Below are positions 50,393 to 61,483 of a DNA stretch of 64,000 bases, piece after piece (position 1 is the first letter of the stretch; each line of letters opens with the position of its first letter). The position numbers and the translations under genes are program-made. The DNA is from Dirofilaria immitis (lineage: Eukaryota > Nematoda > Chromadorea > Rhabditida > Onchocercidae), in NCBI GenBank assembly GCA_024305405.1, contig JAKNDB010000105.1:2480001-2544000 (forward strand), given 5' to 3'. Under the pieces are notes generated by a model. It made no database searches. It saw nothing but the letters and a program-made list of their open reading frames with translations, and was not told the origin of the DNA.

Positions 50393-52323
50393 TTTTTTTT
50401 GATTTTTACCAGATTCTTTATTCATTTGTCCGTATCACTATATGAGGATTTCGGATTTCACTTCCGTATAAATTCAAATCTTTTTTATTAGGCTTAATAA
50501 TAAAGTGATTAGGACAATTGCTTTATCAAATGCTTAATATTTGAACCTGATCTCAATAATTTCATTGTTGACATCTTTTCAGCTTCTTGAGAAATATTAT
50601 ATAAACTCTGATGAATTTCTTAATGAAAAAATCATGGAATTAGCTAATGGCATGAAACACATCCAAATGCTCTTTCAATAGATCTAAAATATTTAATACA
50701 TCCATTGTTTGTATATTATGAGGAAACATCTGACATAGGAATGTGGTATTTATTTGTGCACTACATCTAGCTGATATCATATTTAATTTATATAATTGCA
50801 CAGTCTCTGTATGCATTTGTTTCCAATAACTGCAGATCTATAAGTTTAAATCTTTATAACAATGAAGAATGGAATTTTTTTTGCTTGCTTGATTTTGACA
50901 TCCAAAATCGAATTGTCACAGGATTTCTTCATTTTACAAGCTATTTATGGAAATTAATGATTTAGATTGAACCCAGTAGTAGATTGTAACTTGACAATAA
51001 AGAGAATCACTATTTTCATGCCGTTTGAATAGTACGAAATTTAGTTTGAATATCCAAGCAATTTTAAGATCAAGCTGAAAAAACTTTAACGAATGTTTAC
51101 AAAATTGTAAAAATTGATAGTGTTTAGCAGAGAACTTCAGCTAAGATATACTAAAAATCACTACAGCTTTAAATCTGCATCACGTAAAATTTGTAGTTGG
51201 CTTTCATTATCAAATTACAACAGACTGCTCCGCAGATAATAACTTTATGCAACTTATTAAATAGTCTTTTTTCATGGCATTTGTAACATTTGCAATTGGT
51301 TGTTTAATTTTTTTGCCGTTTAATGTAATTGATATGTAGGATTCGTTGCAACATTAAAGAGCAGATGCGACCATACGTTACCGACTGTTCTTCCATTTTT
51401 CGCTGAATTAAAAATCTACGTTATGTTCGCCTATAATATTCAGCATAACATTATGAAATGACATAAGCAAGCAACCGGTGAAATTTGCGGTTTGTCGATC
51501 ACTAGCAAATGCTTTACTCATGTACTGAAAAATATGGGTCCGAACTGCGAATTGCTAATCATTCAAAGCTCTGCTAATCATTCAAATTTGATTAAATGGT
51601 TTGTTTTATAGCTGCTCTTTCATCGCGTCTTTAATTTAGTCAGTTGTCATTTTTTGCCGAATCTGCGAGAAATTTCCATGTAGTCAAATCATTTAGATTC
51701 AGTAGCATCGAGAATGTTGTGCAATTAAACTTTGCCATTCCAAAATGTTCAGAGAAACATAGGATGGATAAATACAATTCAGTCAGAAGTTTTGGATTAT
51801 GGGAAACCTATAAATAGGATTTTTACAGTGGCAGTTTTTTTATTTATTTGTGTAAATATCGTTTCTGAGTAATTCAGATAAATTTGAGAAAAGAATAAAT
51901 ACATGCGTGTTATGTTATACATTCATGCGCCCATGTAAATCCATAACACGCTCGCGCAGATGCGTACCCGCCTAGGTGTGCCAAAAATATATTTTAAAAC
52001 CAGCACTGCATTGAAAAATTTGTCTTGAAATTAACGTACTGGAAAACATTTTTAAAAATTAGTATCACTTTGGAGAGTATTTTTGAGGTTGATGTCATAA
52101 TCTATGTAGATATATGCATAGTCTAAAAGATATTTCCCATGTGTAAATTTATGTAAGTATATGCGGGATATACGCCGCTGGATGCATTCGATATATACAA
52201 TTCTGTGACAATAGAATTTAAGCAAAATTTTAGGGAAGAAAGCTGTTAAGTATTTCAGATTTGTTTTATAATGTTGCTTAATGAACTATCCTGGAGCATT
52301 CTGATTATCAGTTGTGGGTATCG

Positions 52324-52377
52324 ATCTTCGAATCCATGATTTGTTCTTTGATCTTCGAATCCATGATTTATTCTTTG
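52324..52377. repeat. Tandem duplication, 27 bp x 2
   Basis: The unit ATCTTCGAATCCATGATT... is repeated directly with one substitution. Confidence 0.85.
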
Positions 52378-53611
52378 AACAAATCGCTCAGATTGTTTGT
52401 TTTGTCAATGATAAAATAGTTACATTGAGAAGCTTATCAATCCTATAATGTTTTTTTGTAAAGAATTAGTTGAAATGATGGAGAAGTATTTCCATTACTT
52501 GGTTTCTAAATTTGAAACAGCTATTATGAATGAAGAAAACGAGATTACATGCCTCATTTTCATGTTGTGGAAGTTCGCGAATGTAATTTATGGCTAATTA
52601 ATTGGAATTTTACGCCTTTCATGCATTTCAAAAATTCAATATTAACGTATACTCTATTTTAAGAGCACTGTCACATTGGATTGTCCATTGTTAGCATCAT
52701 TAATTGATAAGCTATGCGCATGCTCTCATAAATTGAAGCTGCAGTACACTACTTCTTGAATGTCACTGTGAATTCATTCTGCAATGAAGTATTTGCATCT
52801 CTTTTTCTAATGAAAATATGTGGTGGAATTTATTTACTTTTGCTGCTCTACATCATATTTTAAATAAGTATTTTTTCCTTTCTAATATTTTCTATTAAAA
52901 ATTTTCACTTTTGCAATAGGAATATTCATGTATGAGAAGAAAAGAATTCAATGCATTAAAGTAATCTTTTATTGCTTTGTAAAAGAGATATAAAAAGATC
53001 TGAGACATCAAAAAATCCAAGGTAGCACTCATTGTTTGGACTAATTTTTTCTCCGTTCTAATCTTAAATTCGTGAATCTATGGAATCATCATGTCAAAAC
53101 ATTCGGTATGTATATATGTACACTACACCATCATATCACAAAATTCTGATAATTATATGGCCCAAAAAATAAGAATGGTTGATGTTCCATTGAATCATTC
53201 TGCAACGCAGCAGATTTCAAAAGAGTCAATTTCGAATCGTAAAATTTAGTGACAATTAAATGTACAACAAAGGGTGCTAAAATATGTAGTGATACTTCTA
53301 TTTACGGTGCAATCATCATTTACTCAGTTTCATATCATATGTTTGAAAAGTTGAATACGTTATTAAATTACAATAACTTGCTAAATCACAATATTAACTA
53401 AATGTGGGATGTCTGAGGATTCAAGAAAATATGACTGATGAATCGACTATGGAACAAAAATTTATCTTTTCATCACTTAAAGTCTAAGAAGACTTTTCCA
53501 ACATCTCCTCTGATGTGCGGCAGTCGATTTTTATAAAGACAAAATAATCCAGCTCTTATACTATTATATTTCTTATTTTTGAAATTATGAAGATATATCA
53601 TTATTTACAGA

Positions 53612-56600
53612 TTACTGCTGAGAATCGTTTTTCAATTTAACTAGCTGTGAGATCTTCTCATACATGTGTTTCACTGATCGATACTTGTCGAGATTTACAT
53701 TCTTCCCATGATCCATCAATAAATTGAAAAATACGTAAGCCATCAGATCAACCCATGTAATCTGAAATATATGTATATATATATATATATATATCAAGCG
53801 ACTATTTCCATCCCATGTAGCAATCAATATGTTCGAACAATTTACATATCGAATTATATGATGTTGCGAACGCAAAAAGATTCTGTGATAAAAGAAAATA
53901 TAAAGATTCATAAGTGAATGTGTCAGAAACGTATTAATTTGTAAGTAAAATGATATAAATCGACTCATATCAGTAATCATGTTTATATGCTCCAAATAAA
54001 GGTTGTAATTCTTGTGACCTCAGAACTGATCTCTGAACTATGTGGGGATCCTGAACATTAAAATCATTTTTGAAGGATGTGCTCCATGAGGTCGGTTGGA
54101 CGGACAATATCAATGGTCATATTGGATCTCTTTTTCACATTTTTACCATTAATAATTTGTTTCTTAATCGTCGTCGAGTTCGTTTTCGTGTTAGAAAAAC
54201 TTGTCGTATTGGTAGTTTAATTTCCCAATTCTGAGACTGATGTCTTTGAACTTTATCTCTGGAGAAATTCTCGAGCTTAGGTGGAAATAAAGAATTTTGG
54301 AGCTTTGCGAATCACGTAGCGTACGAAAAATACAGAATATCTTGACTACATGGTACTAGGAACCAAGGAATTCAACCGGAGGAAGTCGTGGATTTGTGAC
54401 AAATCAGTTTGAAAATTCTAAAATCTGGATCCCTGATCAGTACGCAGTATCCACAAAAGGGCGTTTGCAAAGATTGCCAAAAGAAATACCAGAAAACTGC
54501 GGAGCCATTTGAAATTGTCTAATAATGAAAAAAGATTTATTACGAGAAACTTTTCTACCGATTGCAATATGCAAATAAAATTATTACTTCTGCTATGAAT
54601 AATTTAGGGGCGATAAATCAGAAGTGATTGGAATTAATCAAACAACTGCGTAATATAAACAGAAAAGGGAAGAACAGATACATGCTGAAACTATATCTGA
54701 TGAGAAAGCTTCATTAATGTGGTGGAAAAAGGAGAGATATGTCAGAAATATTGGCAACTCAAAAGGAAGAATTGGAAACCGTTCTGCTGCGTCTTGACGG
54801 AAAAGAAAGCTTTACTACTCTAGCTTCATTCTCTGCATTGAATGAACTGAATTACCTGAACAGGAATTACAAGAGTGGCCTGCCTTCTATGCAAATGCTG
54901 TGAATAATCAAAACATTTCCGCAATACAAAAACTGTCTTATCTGATTGGACGTTTGATTGGAAGAGCTATGGCAGCTATTTCTGGGTACGCCATTATTCT
55001 TGACAATTATTGAATGATAATGAATGTAAAATAAAAATTAGGGAACCAAAGATCAATCATGGGCGGCTACACCATGAATTAAAAAGACTTCCAGTAGCCG
55101 AAAGGAACAAGGATTTCTCATAACTTATGGAAAACTTAAAAAAATCTACATCTGAAAACAGTGGGAGATAATTTGGAGCATCCAGAAATTGAAACAGAAA
55201 TTGAGCAGCTACAATGGGTTTTGCAGGAGATTTACAAAATCAAGAAAAAGACAATTCATGGTCTATGAAAAAATTGTGGAGGCAATTAGAAACATTAATA
55301 AAGCGAAACGAAGCTGTGAATCAAATACAATAACAAATATGAAGATCGAGTTAAACCTATACAAGAAAAGAATCGAGTAAGGAAATCAAGTCAGGAATAT
55401 CAAACGCAAACGTCAGTTATGTTTGCTGTACGAAAAGCTCTGTTAAGAAACCTTGTGTCTTTTGTCAAAGATCATGGAATGATGAATGCAGTGAATATAG
55501 GATAGACGATAAAAGACTTGTCAGAGCTCGAGAACTGCATCTGTGTTTCCAATGTTTGAGAAAACACGACAGCAGAAAATGTAGCTACAAAAAGTATGTT
55601 TTCATTGTAAGGGTTAGCACAATTCTGCACTATGATAAAATATCTCAAAAGATTGGAAATATTGATTATTTAAGATAAGAGAAAAATAAATGGAAAAATG
55701 AAAAATGAAACTCCAGCAGCTACTGTTACATTAATAAATAAAAAGGATAGGAAAAAGGCGATTACTTCGCTATGTAAAGATGTAACAATTATCAATACAC
55801 AAGCAATCGAGAGAGCTTTTTTGAATGTAGGTTTACAATTATCCTTCATCGCCAACGAATTTTAAAGCAACTAAGGCTGAACGAAGAACAAACCAAAATG
55901 TTGAGAATAGAAGGTTTCGGTGAGGAGGGAGTCAAAGAACATCAAACAGCAGTGGTCTTACTTAATATCCAATTAGGAAATGAAAAGTATAAATCCATGA
56001 AAGTGAGAACAATGGAGTAACTCACTTCACACTTACGAAAAATTGATATACCTAATCACAAGGAGAAGAATGGTAAAAACCAAAACTATTAATCGAGGTA
56101 GAATTGCTTCTTTGAATTTCAATTAACGGTGATTAAAGAGCTAACGAATAGATTTCAGCTTATCAGCATATCAGTTCACTACATTATAACTGGAAGCGGT
56201 GTTCGAAAAATGTAAAATCACTTCAACTGCATCATGTTCAGTCACTAGTCCTGTAGTGGTAATGCCTCTAATTAAAGCTGCAGCGATGTTGCACAGTTTT
56301 GGAAGTTAGAATTACTAGAAATAAATGAGTCATCAAAATGAAGAAGAAGATGAATTAGCAGTGCAACAATCCCAGAAAACCATACACAAAGAAGGAGGAA
56401 GATATAGCGTAGGATAGCCATGGAAAAGTTCCGAAACTAAACTGACATCTAAGTTTGTTTAAGTAGAGTCCAATCAACAATTTAAAGATTGCGAGCTCAA
56501 TCTAAACTACTGAAGAAATAGGTAATAATAAAAATAAAAGACAGCTGAAACATCATCGAAAAAATTGAGAACATAAGAAGCTTGAAGGCTTAATTCACTA

Positions 56601-58728
56601 TCTGCCACATCAAGCGATAATCACTCCATGAAAGCAATTTATTAAGGTAAAAGGGTTTTCGATGCTTCGCTAAAACACCAATCAAAAAGCCTCAACGATC
56701 TCTCGCACAGAGGACCAGTGATCTGTGCGGTATCCTGCTGCAATTTCGTTCAATGAATTTTACTATTAAAAAAGTTTTCCATCAAATAGCACTAAACGAA
56801 ATAGATCGCTATGTCACTCGTTTTCTGTGATTCTAAGATTATAATGCTCCTGTGAAACAAGAAAATCTAACCATTTCTAGATTCCGACGAATGCCATTTG
56901 CTGTTATATCATCACCACTTTTACTTGCACAGTATTCAAGTATCATTTGAGAACCGTATCATCAGTAATAGCAAGAAAAGTTGAATAAAACTTGTTTAAA
57001 TAATGTTATCATCAATATAGAAAATAAAGCCGAAGCAATAAGCGTGTATAAAGAAGTGAAAGAAATTTTCAAGAAGCAGTCATGAATATTCGTAAATTCA
57101 TATCCAATTCAAATGAATTCAACAAATTTCTTCCAGCTACTGATAGGCAAAAGGAAAAGTTACAAAAGTATTAGGAATCCATTGGGACACCACAAATGAC
57201 AAAATTATCATTAAACTACCAAAAGGGAGCCACAAAGCGATCAATATTGCAAGAAATTGCTTCCATTTTTGATCTATTGGGACTTATTGGCAAGGAATTC
57301 TCTATATCATCCTCTATCATAATTCACCTTACCGTGGGAAAGTTCGTTTTCTTACCTGTTCTCCAATCAGATAAGATGTGCTACTTTTGGTCAGTTGTTT
57401 CTCGATAATAGATGCAACATGATCGAACATTTTTCAAGCTTTATATCATCAATTGTTAGAACCTAGAATTGTAACAAATATTATGTGATAACAATTCATG
57501 CTAAAATAGTCAATAAAATAGCAAAAATAAGCTTTAAACGATAGCTTAGCTCTGAAATTCATATTTTGATTATATTATATATTTGTTTTGAGTTTTTAGA
57601 AAAATTCTGCCAAAAAAATTGTTGGAAATTTATAATTTTATATTATTTATAATTCTCAGAACATGTAACTGAAATTTAAAATCAATTAAAAAGTTCGAAT
57701 ATATGCAATGTTCCTGTCATCTAAATGAGGAACCAACATCAGCAATGCTATCATTGTCACCATCCATGGATCCGAAAACTGAAATCTGAGCCGCAATGAG
57801 CAAATCAGCATACATGTCAAGTAACGCATCTGATGTTGCACTTTGTCCGGATAATCCTGCGAAAGCACTCTTCATGATCGGAAAAAGCGGCAGAGTTAAA
57901 ATTACTTTGAACTAAATTATTCCAAATTTCTTCCAGGCATTAAACATGAAAGAGTTGAAGTAGAGCACACATCCTATGAGAATGCAACTGAATACAGCTA
58001 ATATTGTCAGTTTTCAATTGGCAAATTATCAAAAAAAACAATTTTTTAAATAAAATTGTCTTTTCCAGTATTTTCATACATAAACAATAGGAAAAGGTAT
58101 GTGATATAATTATGAAAACTGTAATCTATCGATGGATACTTACCAAACCTCCACGCCAAATGACGACAGATGGCAGTTTGTCCACTCAGTTTAACACCAT
58201 CAATTTCCAGTACAGGTAATGTCCCAAGTGGAGTTTCTATAAATTCTTCATTCTACGAATTTCATTTTTTTATACTTCTAACAATTCTAAGTTTATTTAA
58301 ATTAAACGGCCAAAATTTGATTACATCTTACCCTTCCTCTTCTTTTCTCTCTCATAGTACCCATTCTTATTTCAAACATGCTAAAGTTTTTTTTATCTAA
58401 AAGACGATATTAATCTATCCCATTAATTTATTGTCCCTGAAATAAAGTGCCATTTCTGTTTGTAAACTCTTGAATTATCTTTGAAAAAAAAATTCGCAGA
58501 AAAGTTTTTTAGAAAATTCGACTTTAAAATTGAAAAATTTTCCCAAAATTTAAAAATTTCCAAAAATTTCAAACCATTTCTAATGGCATCCCATTGTTCC
58601 TTGCAATTAATAGTGATATCCTCGTACGGGACATTTGCCATCTTGAATATCAACCTTACTAATTTACCATTTCGCTGATCATTGGAATTATACAGTTTAA
58701 ATTTCGGTAGCAGGAAGTCTGTTGTCAT
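53612..58728 (-). CDS. Nematode sigma-like glutathione S-transferase, interrupted by a retroelement
   Basis: Minus-strand exons: 58575-58728 (ATG), 58144-58245, about 57738-57856, and after a gap 53612-53762 (TAA). The N-terminal thioredoxin-like part reads PKFKLYNSNDQRNGKLVRLIF, then PLGTLPVLEIDG, SGQTAICRHLAWRFGLSGQ. The helical part includes DALLDMYADLLIA, and the last exon opens ITWVDLMAYVFF, matching the conserved TWVDL of sigma GSTs. GSTs conjugate glutathione to lipophilic toxicants in the cytosol. The family's catalytic Tyr (KLTYF) aligns with Asn here, with a Tyr one position earlier, so activity is uncertain. The 30-40 residues normally between exon 3 and TWVDL were not found; that interval instead contains a decayed BEL/Pao element in the opposite orientation. 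The gene may therefore be broken, or the missing exon may be diverged. Sequence around exons 1-3 shows no frame breaks. Confidence 0.75.
53767..53794. repeat. (TA)n microsatellite next to the last GST exon
   Basis: A (TA)n run starts a few bases upstream (minus-strand sense) of the acceptor of exon 53612-53762. Such a tract may vary in length and is close enough to affect splicing. Confidence 0.8.
54500..57420 (+). mobile_element. Decayed BEL/Pao LTR-retrotransposon fragment
   Basis: Plus-strand fragments with many stops and frameshifts follow BEL/Pao order. A gag segment (LIGRAMAAISGYAI, about 54935-55010) is followed by gag zinc-knuckle pieces (near 55440-55620, ending CFHCKG and HNSALC). 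The protease/RT entry region has RYSVG, PWKSS (about 56400-56430), and an RT/RNase H segment contains GATKRSILQEIASIFD near 57220-57280. Integrase and LTRs were not found, and both borders are approximate. It lies antisense between GST exons. The many stops show it is not an active element. Confidence 0.7.
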
Positions 58729-61376
58729 TTCTGGATGAGTTTCATAAACGATTGAGATGCATCAAAGGAAATTAATTAATAAACGTAATAATATTAAAGA
58801 AATAGTTATTAGAGCGATAACAGTATTGACAATAAAAAATATTTTTAACAATCTGAAGAAATGCTCAGCTAAGCTATAAAAATTTTTAAATTTGAGAACT
58901 ATAACAACTCTGCCAGTTTGGCTTCATCGCCAGAAGTACAATAAAAATATTACATGTTTGGTCAAAAGATTATTTTTTAAAAGATCCATCTTATGATCTG
59001 TAATTTGCAACGAAAACAGGTCAAATTTCAAATATGTCAAAATAATTGTAGCTTTTGAATTTGGAGAGATTGTAGCTAACATTACAGCAAATATTTTGAT
59101 TCCATTAAATAGTTTCTTTCAATTTGAGCATTCACTAAAAACTAGAATGAAGCATGATCTCTAAGACACCAAAATTCTTGACCATAACCGATAAAAAGAT
59201 TTCAGAAAATAATACAAGTATTTTCCGATTTCATTAACTATTTTCAAAGCTTGTGACTTCGTTTATATTTCGTATGAGAAATAACACATTTTTTAATGAC
59301 TGAATTTTAAGACTTCGAGTTTTCGACAATATGTTTTATAAATTTTAATGTCCTTTTGTCAAGCATAACTTAAAAAGCTGAATTCAACTACAAAGTTTAT
59401 TTTTATTATCATTCTTTCTATTAATTAATTCCATTTTTATCGATTGCTTCTTTCCCTTTCTCCCGAATAATTGTAAGAATCAAGGAATGCTAACAACCTG
59501 CCACAAATCTTTCTTCCTTTTTTGCTTAAATTAATATTATAGACTTTATAAGAGAATCCAAAATTTAAATTTAATTGATAAGTAAATGAGACATTCAGCT
59601 ATTTCAAAATGATTTCTATCAAAGATTTGAAATATTTTGGCAATCAAAATTTATGAAAATGAAAAAAAAGTGTAATTGAAATCCTCACTTTTGTACAGAT
59701 AAATAACATTAAGAAGTGTACAAATAAACAAATAGCTAAAGTTGACATCATAAGTATGGCAATAACATTAAGAATGTTTTTACAAAATAACGATCAAACG
59801 GACTATACTAATCTAAAATATTTCAGGTGGATGAACTACAAGGAAAACATAGAAAAAAAGAAATGATCTAAATTTAGTAGATATCTGAGAATGAAAATCA
59901 CAGCATATTTGTGCAGGAAACCATTTCATTCGTTTGTAAAGTAGAAATGATTAATAAAATTTACGCGCTGAAAAAACAATTGAAAGCAACAGAACAGAAC
60001 ACATGGAAACGACGACAACAGTGAAGAGGGGTGGAACAAAATCGATCACCTGACTGACGGAGCAAATGTTGCAAACCGCAAGATGTAATTTTACAAGCTG
60101 CTTTCTTGCATTGAAATGCAATCGAATGTTTTCGTCATCTGATCACAGACATGCTATCATTTTGGATTGCTTCATTAGACAGATTCCTGCAATTGGTTTA
60201 GTTTATTGCTGCATGATAGACAGATGGTATAGTCACAGTTGCAGAAAATTTTTTTATATTATCAATTGATTTCAGACAACTTTTAATGTTTTTTATTAAA
60301 TGTCAGCCAATTAGAAAAGGTGCTTTCTGAAAAGTTCATTCCTTGATGTTATGTAATAATTCATTATTTAATCCCTTCATATCAAGAAATTATACATATA
60401 ATTATTCAAATGTTAGTTGAAAGAAAAACCAAAAATTGACAGGAGCAGTAGTAAGAGAAAATGTTGCAGATTGTTGAATCCATAATAACCTTCTTTTGAC
60501 ATCTCTATTGGATGAAAATAGAAAACCAACTATGAAAGATATTTTATTCTTTCATCTTTTGTTTTATTTCCTATTTTCTTGGATATCGACAACAAGGTAG
60601 ATTGTAGAAGTAAATGAAACAGAATCACTTGACACTATCAATAGATTGCTAAAATTTGATATCGAGCTTTGGCATGGCTCAAGTTAAGTTACTCGTTTTC
60701 GAGAATGATTTTAAGCTGTCGAAATTGTCTCTATCAATTTTTTTTGAAATCATCTGAAAAATAAAAATCCATCTTTTTCAGGATTAACTCGCTCGTATAA
60801 GTAAAAGTATATTGAGACAAAAATTCTCTGTGCAGTTCGTTTAGTATCGCATTGAAAAAAGTTTTAACCGTAGAGCAAAATTACTTTCAACTTTCTCATA
60901 CAAATATTTATGAAAGCCTTCAGTTGCCAACTAATTGATTTGACTACTGCAGTCCCTCATTCAGGGATTCTGCAACTTAATGTGCTTTTTGGCGCTTATA
61001 ATTTCGCAGCATTGATTCAAAAGTAAGCATCACTTTGAAAGTAAGTAGAGAACAATAAAATTTATGTAACTTAGAACTATTTCTTATCGCGTTTCACTTT
61101 TTATTTGTAAAATTTCATAGTTAACGCATTTCCAACAAACTTCGCAGTATATTTTTGTGTTGCATTTAGTTATACTGCAATGGATTTATTACTCTATCAC
61201 ATTTTCTTAACTTGATGCTGGACAAAAATGAATTAATTCAAAATTCCATTTCATATACAGTGTTAAGTCAATACGTCCGTTCTTAATTATTAATCCTTAA
61301 TTTCTTTAATCTTACAACATGAATTTTTTTAAGTTTTCAGAAATTCAACATGAATAATGTTATGCATGAAATTTAC
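58729..61376. other. Interval upstream of the GST gene
   Basis: AT-rich sequence without a recognisable exon chain. A moderately GC-richer patch at about 59960-60240 has short open frames on both strands (including 60066-60269 +) but no motif or convincing splice sites. The GST promoter should lie next to 58729; ATCCAG two bases before the GST ATG (minus strand) could accept a spliced leader. Confidence 0.5.
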
Positions 61377-61483
61377 CTCAAACAGAAAGTTTTATTGAAA
61401 TATACTTTAAACCATTCTTGAAGTTGCTCCCAACCTAATTCACCATTTTCAGGATAAACTCTTCGAACTTCTGAAAACTTCAT
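61377..61483 (-). CDS. Orphan first coding exon of an unidentified gene
   Basis: On the minus strand, an ATG at 61481-61483 opens MKFSEVRRVYPENGELGWEQ, then LQEWFKVYFNKTFCLR, and ends at a good gtaaat donor at 61376-61375. Codon use and residue mix look genuinely coding against the AT-rich flanks. I found no matching downstream exon between here and the GST gene, and I do not recognise the protein. It may be an alternative 5' exon of a gene further left, or the remnant of a lost gene. Confidence 0.4.

Larger units (their letters stand above)
49904..53611. other. Non-coding interval with short tandem duplications
   Basis: No exon chain was seen. Three independent two-copy tandem duplications (50075-50126, 50324-50392, 52324-52377) are the only structured elements. 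A GC-richer patch lies at about 51935-51990. The right end holds the 3' flank of the GST gene. Confidence 0.6.

Noticed and set aside
52323..52346. TTCGAATCC as a tRNA T-loop
   Set aside because: No D-arm, anticodon stem or acceptor stem is present; the motif belongs to a short tandem duplication.
53612..53995. 127-residue minus-strand open frame as a single protein
   Set aside because: Only its last 50 residues are GST; the part before the TTTCAG acceptor runs through a TA microsatellite and looks intronic.
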